DNA of 64,000 nucleotides from Mariniphaga anaerophila (GTDB lineage: Bacteria; Bacteroidota; Bacteroidia; Bacteroidales; Prolixibacteraceae): assembly GCF_900129025.1 (NCBI RefSeq), contig NZ_FQUM01000002.1, positions 62,001 to 126,000 on the forward strand. Reading direction: 5' to 3'. Shown one piece after another: positions 15,711 to 24,459 of the stretch. Every line of letters begins with the position of its first letter. Position 1 is the first letter of the stretch. The position numbers and the translations under genes are program-made. The notes below the pieces were generated by a model. The model did no database searches. It saw only the letters and a program-made list of their open reading frames with translations, and was not told the DNA's origin.

Positions 15711-18398
15711 TTGTACAAATTAATAGTAACATACCTTTTAGCTGCTGTATTGCCCCTGATAGTTTTAAGCCAGGAAAAAGAGCGTGTGCTAAGTAAGCCG
15801 GAAATTACCGTGCTTGATACTGCCGACTTTTCGCCTGTTTTTAAGGATTCGCTTAATAACTACTACTTTGCAGCAGATTCCATCTCCAGTGATACAATTT
15901 CAGGTAGCCAGCCCGATTCGCTCGTGCAGGAAAAACCACCGGTAATTGAAGCGCCCATTGATTACAATGCGGAGGATTCTATTATTGGATCTTTCGACGG
16001 ACAGAAAGTCTATTTATATAATAATGCCAAGGTAACTTATCAGCAAATTGAGCTTACCGCTTATTATATTGAACTCGATTTGGAAACCAAAGAAGTTTAT
16101 GCTGAAGGAATTCAGGACTCTACAGGAACATTGGTGCAAAAACCTATATTTAAAGACGGGAATGATGAGTTCGAGTCTAAAACGCTGCGCTATAATTTCG
16201 AAACTGAAAAAGGAATTATTACCGATGTGGTGACTGAGCAGGGGGAGGGATTTGTGCACAGCCACCGCACCAAAAAAATATCGAGGGACGCATTTGTGCT
16301 GAAAGACGGGAAATATACAACCTGCGATGCCGAACATCCGCACTTTTATTTGCATCTGACCAAAGCAAAGGTGATTTCGAATAATAAGATTATTACCGGT
16401 CCGGCGTACATGGTGCTCGAAGATTTCCCCATTTATTTCCCGCGACTTCCGTTTGGGTATTTCCCAAATACTCCAACCTACTCGTCGGGTATTCTTATTC
16501 CTACTTACGGTGAAGAAAATAACCGGGGGTTCTTCCTGCGCGACGGAGGTTACTACTGGGCCGCCAGCGAATATTTTGACTTTGCTGTTCGTGGCGATAT
16601 TTATTCCAAGGGCTCGTGGGGAGCAAAACTGCACACCAATTACCGGAAAAGATATAAATACAACGGCGGGTTTGATTTTAGGTATAATGTAAATGTTTAC
16701 GGTGAAAAAGGAGATGAGGATTACACTCCTTCTCCACAATTTGCCATTACCTGGAGCCACAGCCAGGATGCGAAAGCAAATCCGAACCAGACCTTTTCTG
16801 CCAGCGTGAATTTTTCAACCAGTGGTTTCGACAAGCAAAACTCTATTTCAGCAGAAAATTACCTTCGCAGCCAAAAATCGTCAAGTATTTCGTTCTCGAA
16901 AAAGTTTGAAAATACACCGTATAACTTGTCTGTTAACATGCGGCATTCGCAAAACTCTGTCGACTCTTCTCTTACTCTTTCGCTTCCGGAAATGACTTTT
17001 AGTATGGCGAAAATTTATCCGTTGCGTAAAAAGGTTCGTTCGGGTGCGCTAAAATGGTACGAAAAGTTCGGAATAAACTATACGGGTAATTTGCGAAATT
17101 CGATTACGGCACACGAATCAGAAATTTTGAAAAAATCGTTTACACGCGATTGGAAAAATGGTATCCGGCATAATATACCCATTTCGTTACCCAGCTTTAA
17201 CCTGCTGAATCACATTAATTTTAGCCCGGGTTTTAGTTACAACGAAAAGTGGTACTTCAAAAAATACGACTATACCTATGTGGAGGGAGCGGAATTTGAC
17301 AACCCCAGTTCAGTTCCGCAATCTGTTAGAATTGATACTCTGACAGGGTTGAACCGGGTTTACGACTATTCTTACAGTGTAAGTGCTTCAACGAATATTT
17401 ACGGAATGTTTTTGCCCCGAAATCCACAATCGAAAATCCGGGGAATTCGTCATAAAATGACACCATCGGTTAGTTTTAGCTACCGTCCGGATTTTGGAGC
17501 CGAAAAGTTTGGGTATTGGCAAGAGGTTCAGGTTGATGAAACCGGGAAAAGCACCTACCTGGATGTGAATAACGGTGGTATATACGGAGGTTCTCCAGGA
17601 AGGGGGGCGTCGGGCGCTGTTTCTTTTTCGCTGAACAACAACCTGGAAGCAAAAGTGCTGGATACGGCAAAGGATACTACTAAAACCGATGAGGAGCAAA
17701 AGTTTAAGAAAGTGAAAATAATTGACAACCTGAGTATGTCAACATCCTACAACCTGATTGCCGATTCGTTAAATCTTTCTCCCATAAATTTAAGGGCGCG
17801 TACAACAGTGGCTGGTGTAAGTATTAACATGGGCGGGGTACTTGATCCGTATATGGTGAATGAAGATGGTGTTAAAATTCATAAATATGTTTGGAATGAA
17901 AAGTCGGGGTTGGGAAAACTGGGCCGGCTAACCCGTGCAAACCTTTCGTTTGGAATGAATTTCAGATCGAAAAAAGGCGAGAAAGAAGCGGAACGGAATA
18001 AGGATTTAATAGACAACGAGAAAGTGTTGCCGGGCGATTACAGTCAGTATTCTGATTTTAATATTCCCTGGGATTTTGGGTTCGATTACAGTTTTAATTA
18101 CTCCGGCCCCAGAAAACCCTCCGAAAAAGGGAAAATAACCCAGACCATTGGAGTGCGTGGAAATCTGAATCTTACCGACAAGTGGCGAATTAGCGCCAAT
18201 ACCAATTACGATATTATGGCCGGCGAATTTTCGTTTACCACTTTTAATGTGAACCGCGATTTGCACTGCTGGTCAATGGCCTTTAACTTTGTTCCTTTCG
18301 GATACATGAAAAGCTACAGTTTTACTATTAATGCAAAATCATCGATGCTGAAGGACCTCAAAATTCAGAAACGCCAAAGTCATTACGATAACTTCTAA
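15711..18398 (+). CDS. lptD: LPS-assembly protein LptD-like outer membrane protein
   Basis: An 895-residue outer-membrane protein of the Bacteroidota LptD type, which inserts lipopolysaccharide in the outer leaflet. A signal peptide (YKLIVTYLLAAVLPLIVLS) is followed by an acidic linker, an OstA/LptA-like beta-jellyroll (about residues 95-230, DGQKVYLYNNAKVTYQQIEL and the C-terminal ITGPAYMVLEDFPIYFPRLP) and a long beta-barrel domain of alternating aromatic strands to the end. The four disulfide cysteines of proteobacterial LptD are not conserved, as usual in this phylum. The frame opens with TTG at 15711; no in-frame ATG precedes it, so I accept TTG with some doubt. ridA follows after 11 bp, probably in the same transcript. 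Confidence 0.88.
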   Translation: MYKLIVTYLLAAVLPLIVLSQEKERVLSKPEITVLDTADFSPVFKDSLNNYYFAADSISSDTISGSQPDSLVQEKPPVIEAPIDYNAEDSIIGSFDGQKVYLYNNAKVTYQQIELTAYYIELDLETKEVYAEGIQDSTGTLVQKPIFKDGNDEFESKTLRYNFETEKGIITDVVTEQGEGFVHSHRTKKISRDAFVLKDGKYTTCDAEHPHFYLHLTKAKVISNNKIITGPAYMVLEDFPIYFPRLPFGYFPNTPTYSSGILIPTYGEENNRGFFLRDGGYYWAASEYFDFAVRGDIYSKGSWGAKLHTNYRKRYKYNGGFDFRYNVNVYGEKGDEDYTPSPQFAITWSHSQDAKANPNQTFSASVNFSTSGFDKQNSISAENYLRSQKSSSISFSKKFENTPYNLSVNMRHSQNSVDSSLTLSLPEMTFSMAKIYPLRKKVRSGALKWYEKFGINYTGNLRNSITAHESEILKKSFTRDWKNGIRHNIPISLPSFNLLNHINFSPGFSYNEKWYFKKYDYTYVEGAEFDNPSSVPQSVRIDTLTGLNRVYDYSYSVSASTNIYGMFLPRNPQSKIRGIRHKMTPSVSFSYRPDFGAEKFGYWQEVQVDETGKSTYLDVNNGGIYGGSPGRGASGAVSFSLNNNLEAKVLDTAKDTTKTDEEQKFKKVKIIDNLSMSTSYNLIADSLNLSPINLRARTTVAGVSINMGGVLDPYMVNEDGVKIHKYVWNEKSGLGKLGRLTRANLSFGMNFRSKKGEKEAERNKDLIDNEKVLPGDYSQYSDFNIPWDFGFDYSFNYSGPRKPSEKGKITQTIGVRGNLNLTDKWRISANTNYDIMAGEFSFTTFNVNRDLHCWSMAFNFVPFGYMKSYSFTINAKSSMLKDLKIQKRQSHYDNF

Positions 18399-18409
18399 CA
18401 CTGATAACC

Positions 18410-18787
18410 ATGAAACGAATTATTTCCACAAACAAAGCGCCTAAAGCCGTCGGCCCCTATAGCCAGGCAGTTGAAGCAAACGGTATGTTGTATGTTGCCG
18501 GCCAGGTTCCGCTCGACCCGGAAACCATGCAGGTTGTTGATGGCGGTATTAAAGAACAGACCCGCCGTGTAATGGAAAATATTGGAGTCATTTTGCAAGC
18601 TGCCGGCTACGATTTTTCCGACGTGGTGAAATCTACCTGTCTGCTTTCCGACATGGGGCATTTTAAAGATATGAATGAAATTTACGGCCAGTACTATCCC
18701 GAGAATCCGCCGGCACGTGCTGCCTTCGCCGTAAAAGATCTTCCGCTGGGTGTTTTAGTCGAAATTGAAACAATTGCCGTAAAGTAA
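18410..18787 (+). CDS. ridA: RidA family enamine/imine deaminase
   Basis: A 125-residue protein of the Rid (YjgF/YER057c/UK114) family that hydrolyses reactive 2-aminoacrylate-type enamines in the cytoplasm. Conserved pieces: STNKAPKAVGPYSQAVEANG with the family Tyr, VAGQVPLDPET, the NIGVILQAAGYDFSDVVKST helix and the PPARAAFAVKDLPLG segment containing the key Arg, followed by VEIETIAVK. Length is exactly that of the trimeric family. It is 11 bp behind lptD in the same direction, a position without obvious functional link. Confidence 0.97.
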   Translation: MKRIISTNKAPKAVGPYSQAVEANGMLYVAGQVPLDPETMQVVDGGIKEQTRRVMENIGVILQAAGYDFSDVVKSTCLLSDMGHFKDMNEIYGQYYPENPPARAAFAVKDLPLGVLVEIETIAVK

Positions 18788-18788
18788 T

Positions 18789-18822
18789 TGTGGAAATACA
18801 CTTATCGCGGTGTTTTTTTTGT
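18789..18822 (+). terminator. Weak terminator behind ridA
   Basis: Short stem (AATACAC...GTGTTTT with one mismatch) followed by eight T on the plus strand, directly behind the ridA stop. Confidence 0.42.
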
Positions 18823-18832
18823 TCCCCGGATG

Positions 18833-19027
18833 TTATTTCTTTCGCTTGTTTTTTAGTCTTCTGAAAATAGCGTAAATGGCAATTATCGCCACTGCTAGAA
18901 TAATGTACAGAACCGGGTTTTCAACGGGTTCGGGTACAGTGGGAGGATAGAATTCCGGCGATTGTGCCTGTGCTGTTTTCTCCCACGAAAGAAGGAGTAC
19001 TATTAGAAGGAATCCCGGATATTTCAT
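18833..19027 (-). CDS. Small exported single-pass membrane protein, PEP-like C terminus
   Basis: A 64-codon gene I do not recognise. A signal peptide (KYPGFLLIVLLLSWEKTAQA with likely cleavage after AQAQ) leaves only about 42 residues: a short proline-rich stretch (SPEFYPPTVPEPVENP), one hydrophobic helix (VLYIILAVAIIAIYAIF) and a strongly basic tail (RRLKNKRKK). The order Pro-Glu-Pro, helix, basic end is that of C-terminal sorting tails such as PEP-CTERM, but there is nothing to sort. It could be a small membrane-complex subunit. It lies alone on the minus strand, tail to tail with ridA; the reading frame, start and composition look real. Confidence 0.6.
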   Translation of the reverse strand: MKYPGFLLIVLLLSWEKTAQAQSPEFYPPTVPEPVENPVLYIILAVAIIAIYAIFRRLKNKRKK

Positions 19028-19337
19028 GTCGCTGTTTTTTATAGATTCTTTTTAGTAGAAGCAATTTCCCTATGTCTTTGTTCAATCCCAACAACTTTCG
19101 AAATAAACGGAAAATATAAAGCATAGCAATCGTCAATGGTAAGAATGCGAGGAAGCTTGTCCGGATTATTGCCACCCCATTGCTTCTTCTAGATGTTGAA
19201 GTGTATTCGTTTTGAAAATAGAAACAAATGGAAAGCAAAAGGGTAGTGGTGTTTGCCGGTTTCTGGATTTTGTTTTGGGTAGGGGACAAAAAAACCCGGA
19301 TTGAAAACCCGGGCTTTTTAAATATTGTAATAATGGC
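19028..19337. other. Gap between small membrane protein and rplI
   Basis: 310 bp holding only the rplI terminator at 19288-19319. Open frames across it have random composition. The promoter of the small membrane protein should lie here, but I see no clear box. Confidence 0.4.
19288..19319 (-). terminator. Intrinsic terminator of the rpsF-rpsR-rplI operon
   Basis: CCGGG at 19309-19313 pairs with CCCGG at 19295-19299, extended by flanking A/T pairs, with seven T at the 3' side on the minus strand; it starts 19 bp behind the rplI stop. Confidence 0.75.
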
Positions 19338-19784
19338 TTATTCGCCAACTACTTCAAATTCGAGATCAACAATAACATCTTTGTAAAGTTTGATCTTAGC
19401 AACGTAAGTACCAACTTCTTTTATGCTGTCTGCTGGCAGGGAAATTTGTTTGCGTTCAATTTCGAAGCCTTTTTTGTTGATAGCTTCAGAAACCTGAATG
19501 GTATTTACTGAACCGAAAATTTTACCTGCTGAGCTTACTTTTGCTCCGATTGATACTTTTTTGTTCGCCAGTTTTTCGGCAATTGCAAGTGCTTCGTCCC
19601 TTAAGCGGGCTTCTTTGTGTGCACGCTGCCTGATGTTTTCTTCCAAAACTTTTTTTGCAGATACAGTGGCGACAACTGCTTTTTTCTGAGGGATAAGGAA
19701 GTTACGGGCATAGCCGTCTTTTACGTTTACAATGTCGTCTTTGCTTCCCAGTCTCTCGACATCCTGTATTAAAATAATTTCCAT
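19338..19784 (-). CDS. rplI: 50S ribosomal protein L9
   Basis: A 148-residue L9. The N-terminal RNA-binding domain (MEIILIQDVERLGSKDDIV, then VKDGYARNFLIPQKKAV) contains the L9 signature, the central helix connects to the C-terminal domain (KVSSAGKIFGSVNTIQVSEA). Full length. It is the last gene of the S6-S18-L9 operon, 14 bp after rpsR, and is followed by a strong terminator. Confidence 0.98.
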   Translation of the reverse strand: MEIILIQDVERLGSKDDIVNVKDGYARNFLIPQKKAVVATVSAKKVLEENIRQRAHKEARLRDEALAIAEKLANKKVSIGAKVSSAGKIFGSVNTIQVSEAINKKGFEIERKQISLPADSIKEVGTYVAKIKLYKDVIVDLEFEVVGE

Positions 19785-19798
19785 TTCGTACCTCCTTT

Positions 19799-20068
19799 TT
19801 ATTTCAACATATCAGTTACATACGGCAACAAAGCAATCTGGCGGGCACGTTTGATAGCCTGTCCAACTTTGCGCTGGTATTTCAAAGAGGTCCCGGTAAT
19901 GCGGCGGGGTAAAATTTTACCCTGTTCGTTCAGAAACCTTTTCAGGAATTCCGGGTCTTTGTAATCTACGTATTTGATCCCGTTTTTCTTGAAACGGCAA
20001 TATTTTTTCTTCTTAATTTCTACTGACGGTGGAGTCAGGTATCTGATTTCGCTTGAATTCTGTGCCAT
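19799..20068 (-). CDS. rpsR: 30S ribosomal protein S18
   Basis: An 89-residue S18 with the usual [19 protein letters not shown] and [24 protein letters not shown]-type core (quoted here in part), a binding partner of S6 on the small subunit. It begins 3 bp after the rpsF stop, which fits coupled translation of the S6-S18 pair. Confidence 0.97.
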   Translation of the reverse strand: MAQNSSEIRYLTPPSVEIKKKKYCRFKKNGIKYVDYKDPEFLKRFLNEQGKILPRRITGTSLKYQRKVGQAIKRARQIALLPYVTDMLK

Positions 20069-20071
20069 TTT

Positions 20072-20425
20072 TTATGCCTCCTTTTCTGTTTTTTCTTTTT
20101 GAAGCCTTTTCCTTTTTTCACTGTACTCAACAGCATGTTTGTCGAGTTTTACGGTCATAAAACGAATGACGCGTTCTTCACGGCGGAATTCGATTTCCAG
20201 TTTGGAAATGAACTCAGGGTTGGCTTTGAATTCAAATAAATGAAAAAAGCCTGTAGATTTTTTCTGAATGGGGTAAGCCAGTTTTTTCATTCCCCAGTCC
20301 TCTTCATGGATCATTTCACCTCCGTTGGAAGCGATGATGTCCTTGAATTTTTTTACCGTTTCCTTTACCTGTGGCTCAGATAAAACGGGAGTACAAATGA
20401 AAACGGTTTCGTACTGATTCAACAT
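20072..20425 (-). CDS. rpsF: 30S ribosomal protein S6
   Basis: S6 of 117 residues from the ATG at 20425 (MLNQYETVFICTPVLSE), the start that matches other Bacteroidota S6 proteins; in-frame TTG and ATG codons 6-9 bp farther upstream are possible. The ferredoxin-like fold is clear (DWGMKKLAYPIQKKSTGFF, then FRREERVIRFMTVKLDKHA) and a charged tail follows. First gene of the operon rpsF-rpsR-rplI; no ssb lies between S6 and S18, as usual in this phylum. A very good promoter is found at 20469-20499. Confidence 0.97.
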   Translation of the reverse strand: MLNQYETVFICTPVLSEPQVKETVKKFKDIIASNGGEMIHEEDWGMKKLAYPIQKKSTGFFHLFEFKANPEFISKLEIEFRREERVIRFMTVKLDKHAVEYSEKRKRLQKEKTEKEA

Positions 20426-20468
20426 AAACATCAAAATTTTAATTAAACAATTTTAATTTTTCGAGGCG

Positions 20469-20499
20469 CAAAAGTAGGAATAAATTCATAGATTTCAAA
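20469..20499 (-). promoter_or_regulatory. Promoter of rpsF-rpsR-rplI
   Basis: On the minus strand TTTG (20496-20499), exactly 19 nt, then TACTTTTG (20469-20476): both elements of the Bacteroidota housekeeping promoter. Start expected near 20464, about 39 nt before the ATG. Confidence 0.78.
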
Positions 20500-20547
20500 C
20501 AGTTTGGGCGTTTTTGAAGAATATTAATCAAAAGGAAACAAAACCAT

Positions 20548-20579
20548 AAAAAAAAGAGATGCACCACGGTACATCTCTT
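20548..20579 (-). terminator. Intrinsic terminator of the acyl-CoA carboxylase operon
   Basis: AAGAGATG pairs with CATCTCTT (20554-20561 and 20572-20579), followed on the minus strand by a run of T; 29 bp behind the stop of the carboxyltransferase gene. Confidence 0.75.
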
Positions 20580-20608
20580 GTGAAACAGATAGCCGGTTTT
20601 ATTCTTTT

Positions 20609-22141
20609 TTATAATGGAATATTTCCGTGTTTTTTGGGTGGGTTGGTTTTTCGTTTGTTTCGTGTCATTTCCAACGCGCCAATTATTTTTTTGCGGGTGT
20701 CTCTGGGATGTATAATTTCGTCAATATAACCCAGTGATGCTGCTTTGTATGGATTGGCAAATTTCTCGCGGTACTCTTCCACTGCCTTTGCTTTTTCTTC
20801 TGCGCTGTTGTTCCGGTAGAGTATATTAATGGCGCCCTCGGGCCCCATAACTGCAATTTCGGCGGTGGGATATGCCAGATTTACATCGGCGCCAATGTGC
20901 TTGCTCGACATTACGTCGTATGCTCCACCGTAAGCCTTTCTGGTAATGAGAGTAACCTTAGCCACAGTTGCTTCAGAAAATGCATAAAGCAATTTAGCAC
21001 CGTGTTTTATAATTCCGCCGAACTCTTGCGCAGTGCCGGGTAAAAATCCGGGAACGTCAACAAAAGTAACCAGCGGAATATTGAAAGCATCGCAGAAGCG
21101 CACAAAACGGGCAGCTTTTGCCGACGAATTGATGTCGAGCACGCCGGCCAGGTGTGCCGGCTGGTTTGCTACAATTCCAACGGGTTGTCCGGCGAAACGA
21201 GCAAATCCGCAGATTATATTTTTTGCATACTGGGGCTGCACTTCCAAAAAGTGATTGTTGTCGATTACACTTTGGATGATCTCGTGCATGTCGTACGGTT
21301 TGTTGGGGTCGGCAGGAACCAGTTCCTGAAGTTTTTCTTCAACCCGATCCGACGGGTCAATGGTAGATTTTACTGGCGGATCTTCCATGTTGTTGGCAGG
21401 TAAAAAGCTGAAGAGTTCCCGAATCATCATCAGGGTTTGTTCTTCATCGTCGCCGGTAAAATGGGCAACTCCGCTTTTGGTGCTGTGGGTTTGTGCTCCG
21501 CCCAGCTCTTCTTTGCTAACATCTTCGTGGGTAACGGTTTTTATTACTTCGGGCCCGGTAACAAACATGTGGCTTTTTTCATTCACCATAAAAATGAAAT
21601 CGGTGAGGGCAGGGGAGTAAACTGCTCCGCCGGCACATGGGCCGAGTATTGCCGAAATTTGCGGGATGACTCCCGATGCGGTAACGTTGTTGTAAAAAAT
21701 GTCGGCATATCCGGCAAGGCTTTCCACGCCTTCCTGTATGCGGGCGCCGCCTGAGTCGTTTAGCCCGATAACCGGTGCTCCCATTTGCAACGCCATGTTT
21801 TGGATTTTTACAATCTTATCGGCATTGGTGCGGCTTAACGAACCTCCAAAAACGGTGAAGTCCTGGGCAAATACATAAACCAGCCTGCTGTTTATTTTCC
21901 CGTACCCGGTAATTACGCCATCGCCAAGGAATTTTTTTTCCTGCATCCCAAAATCGTGGTTTCGGTGGGTAACCAGTTTGTCAATTTCATTGAAAGTTCC
22001 CGGGTCGAGCAATTGTAATATTCGCTCGCGTGCTGTTTTTTTGCCTGTTTTGTGTTGTTTCCCGATACGTTCTTCTCCTCCTCCCAGCTCGGCCTGTGAA
22101 TTGAAATTATCGAGTTGGTTGTATTTGTCTTCTATGTTCAT
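20609..22141 (-). CDS. Acyl-CoA (propionyl/methylmalonyl-CoA) carboxyltransferase subunit
   Basis: A 510-residue carboxyltransferase of the PccB/MmdA type, which moves CO2 between biotin and an acyl-CoA, most often propionyl-CoA. It has the two crotonase-like halves: the N-terminal half with [19 protein letters not shown] near residue 123 and [16 protein letters not shown] near 168 (oxyanion hole), and the C-terminal half with [20 protein letters not shown] near 365 and [18 protein letters not shown] near 400. The biotin carrier and biotin carboxylase genes lie directly upstream. Whether it works as a carboxylase or as part of a decarboxylase pump cannot be told; no membrane decarboxylase subunit is nearby. 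Confidence 0.95.
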   Translation of the reverse strand: MNIEDKYNQLDNFNSQAELGGGEERIGKQHKTGKKTARERILQLLDPGTFNEIDKLVTHRNHDFGMQEKKFLGDGVITGYGKINSRLVYVFAQDFTVFGGSLSRTNADKIVKIQNMALQMGAPVIGLNDSGGARIQEGVESLAGYADIFYNNVTASGVIPQISAILGPCAGGAVYSPALTDFIFMVNEKSHMFVTGPEVIKTVTHEDVSKEELGGAQTHSTKSGVAHFTGDDEEQTLMMIRELFSFLPANNMEDPPVKSTIDPSDRVEEKLQELVPADPNKPYDMHEIIQSVIDNNHFLEVQPQYAKNIICGFARFAGQPVGIVANQPAHLAGVLDINSSAKAARFVRFCDAFNIPLVTFVDVPGFLPGTAQEFGGIIKHGAKLLYAFSEATVAKVTLITRKAYGGAYDVMSSKHIGADVNLAYPTAEIAVMGPEGAINILYRNNSAEEKAKAVEEYREKFANPYKAASLGYIDEIIHPRDTRKKIIGALEMTRNKRKTNPPKKHGNIPL

Positions 22142-22153
22142 GTCTGAATGTAT

Positions 22154-22663
22154 TTATTCGATTTCAATAAGAATTTGATTTCCTTCGACGGTGTCGCCAT
22201 CTTTTACATTTACTTTTTTTACGATGCCGTCAATGGGAGCTTTGTATTCACTTTCCATTTTCATTGCAGCAATAATTATGGCATTCTCTCCTTTCTGAAT
22301 AGCATCGCCTTCTTTCACCAGCACTTTAACTACTTTTCCCGGCATGGGCGACGAAATATTTTTTTCGTTGCTGGCTGTGCCGTTCGACCCCCTGTTGATG
22401 AGGTAGCGCGTTTCGGCATCAATAATTTCTAAATCGAAAGTATTGTACAATGTGTGGGCTGTGTACTTTTTCGGGTGATTTTGCGGAACCAGTTCAATGT
22501 TGTAAGAACGCCCGCTTTCAATAATGGAGAATGTTCCTCCCGGAGTGTGCAGCAAATCAACCTGGTAGACTTTGCCATCCACGTCCAGTTCAAGAAGATT
22601 TCCGTTTTGTTTGAGCAGGTTTACCCAAACAGTTCTATTGTCAATTTTTATTTCAACTGCCAT
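22154..22663 (-). CDS. Biotin carboxyl carrier protein of acyl-CoA carboxylase
   Basis: A 169-residue carrier starting at the ATG at 22663 (MAVEIKIDNRTVWV); a TTG three codons upstream also opens the frame. The N-terminal half is a small beta domain (VDGKVYQVDLLHTPGGTFSI) that in related proteins helps assembly. The C-terminal half is the biotinyl domain with SSPMPGKVVKVLVKEGD and the biotin lysine in IIAAMKMESEYKAP. It lies between the biotin carboxylase and carboxyltransferase genes, 10-12 bp from each, so the three proteins should form one enzyme. Confidence 0.93.
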   Translation of the reverse strand: MAVEIKIDNRTVWVNLLKQNGNLLELDVDGKVYQVDLLHTPGGTFSIIESGRSYNIELVPQNHPKKYTAHTLYNTFDLEIIDAETRYLINRGSNGTASNEKNISSPMPGKVVKVLVKEGDAIQKGENAIIIAAMKMESEYKAPIDGIVKKVNVKDGDTVEGNQILIEIE

Positions 22664-22672
22664 GTTAATCAA

Positions 22673-24178
22673 TTAAAAGTGGTTGATGTAAGGAACTTTT
22701 TTCCATCTGCTCTGAGCCGGGGCAAATCCCTGGTTAACTTCCTGCACTCTGTTTATTTTGCTCAGGTAGTCGATGTATGCAGCAATGGCAACCATGTCGT
22801 TACAATTGTCGCACGGGTCTTTGGCAAGCAGCAACTCTTTGTTTTTTTCGATGAAGTGTGTGTCGTATTTTCCATCGATGAAATCCGGAGTATTCATAAT
22901 GCGCTCCAGAAATTTGATGGACGTTTTTACACCGGTAATTTTGTATTCGTACAACGCTCTTCGCACCCTTCTGATGGCTTCGTCGCGATTAGCGCCCCAA
23001 ACAATAAGTTTTGAAATCATCGGGTCGTAGTAAATCGGAATTTCGTATCCTTCGTACACGTATCCGTCAGTTCGTACTCCAAGTCCGAGCGGCTCTGTAA
23101 TTTTGTAGATTTTTCCGGCGCTGGGCATAAAATTATTATCGGGGTCTTCGGCATAAATCCGGCATTCGATGGCATGTCCCCGTTGGAAAAGTTTTTCCTG
23201 CTGAATTTCCAGCGGATGGCCTTCGGCTGTTTTTATTTGTTGTTTCACCAAATCTACTCCGGTCACGCGTTCGGTTATGGGATGTTCCACCTGGAGGCGC
23301 GTGTTCATTTCCAGAAAATAGTAGTTCAGGTCGTCGTCAACCAAAAATTCAATGGTTCCGGCGCCGGTGTAATTTACCGCTTTGGCGGCATCAACGGCAG
23401 CACGCCCCATTTCTGATCGCAACTCCGGAGTCATTAATGGCGAGGGTGTTTCTTCAATCATTTTCTGGTGACGGCGTTGCACAGAACATTCGCGTTCGAA
23501 AAGGTGAACAGCATTTCCGTGCTGGTCTCCCAAGATTTGAAACTCAATGTGATGGGGCGAAGTAATGTATTTTTCAATGTAAACAGAGTCGTCTCCAAAA
23601 GCTGATTTTGCTTCGGAACGTGCTGCCCGTACGGCAGAAACAATGTCTTCTTTGGTATGCACAAGCCGCATTCCTTTTCCTCCACCGCCGGCAGAGGCTT
23701 TAATCATTACCGGGAGTCCGATCTCTTTTATTGCGTTAAGCGCTTCTTCTTCGGAATTGATGCTTCCTTCGGTTCCCGGAACTACGGGAATACCTGCTTT
23801 TATCATCGTTTCCCGCGCTTTTATTTTATCGCCCATTTGGTCGATAACTTCCGGAGAGGGCCCTATGAAAATAATACCCTCTTCGTTGCATCGCCGGGCA
23901 AATTTTGCATTTTCAGAAAGAAATCCGTACCCGGGATGGATGGCGTCGGCATTGCAATTTTTAGCAACTTCAATTATTTTTTCAATGTTCAGGTAACTGT
24001 CGCCCGATGGGGCTTTACCAATGTAGTAGGCTTCGTCTGCGTATCTGACATGCTGCGAAGTCCGGTCGGCTTCCGAAAAAACGGCAACCGACGAAATATC
24101 CATTTCCCTGCATGTTCGCATAATACGGATAGCGATTTCTCCACGATTGGCTATCAGAATTTTTTTGATGTGATTCAT
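22673..24178 (-). CDS. Biotin carboxylase subunit of acyl-CoA carboxylase
   Basis: A biotin carboxylase of 501 residues from the ATG at 24178 (MNHIKKILIANRGEIAIRIM), the start that fits the family; codons upstream to 24193 are probably not translated. It carries out ATP-dependent carboxylation of biotin with bicarbonate. ATP-grasp signatures are visible: IHPGYGFLSENAKFARRC, the glycine-rich MIKASAGGGGKGMR, HIEFQILGDQHGNAVHLFER, EFLVDDDLNYYFLEMNTRLQ-type segment and the EHPITERVTGVDLV motif. The C-terminal tail beyond about residue 445 is a short extension (CDNCNDMVAIAAYIDYLSK). First gene of the three-gene operon. Confidence 0.94.
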   Translation of the reverse strand: MNHIKKILIANRGEIAIRIMRTCREMDISSVAVFSEADRTSQHVRYADEAYYIGKAPSGDSYLNIEKIIEVAKNCNADAIHPGYGFLSENAKFARRCNEEGIIFIGPSPEVIDQMGDKIKARETMIKAGIPVVPGTEGSINSEEEALNAIKEIGLPVMIKASAGGGGKGMRLVHTKEDIVSAVRAARSEAKSAFGDDSVYIEKYITSPHHIEFQILGDQHGNAVHLFERECSVQRRHQKMIEETPSPLMTPELRSEMGRAAVDAAKAVNYTGAGTIEFLVDDDLNYYFLEMNTRLQVEHPITERVTGVDLVKQQIKTAEGHPLEIQQEKLFQRGHAIECRIYAEDPDNNFMPSAGKIYKITEPLGLGVRTDGYVYEGYEIPIYYDPMISKLIVWGANRDEAIRRVRRALYEYKITGVKTSIKFLERIMNTPDFIDGKYDTHFIEKNKELLLAKDPCDNCNDMVAIAAYIDYLSKINRVQEVNQGFAPAQSRWKKVPYINHF

Positions 24179-24459
24179 TGTTAAAAATTTCAATTTTTAA
24201 AAACACAACTATAAATAACTTGGCTGTTAAAAAAATGTTTAATCTGTCTTTTTCTCTTTTATTGCGAGGTCGAAATTACTTTTAGGGTGTTCCTGTGCAA
24301 ATTGGTACGTGTTAATGTTTGCTAAACGGCTCAAATTAGACTTAAAAAGCCGGTATTTATTTGAATCATGGAAGGAGCAGTTCAAAAAATACTAAAAACG
24401 CGTAAAATATTTTTTTGTTCAATTGGTTCTGTTATTTTTAAGCCATATTTTTACCCTGA

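Noticed and set aside
16014-16760. 248-codon frame antisense to lptD
   Set aside because: Lies entirely inside the lptD coding sequence, with no family motif; a shadow of codon bias.
18921-19289. 122-codon minus-strand frame overlapping the small membrane protein
   Set aside because: Runs through the rplI terminator and has random composition; the 64-codon frame in another phase has signal peptide and helix.
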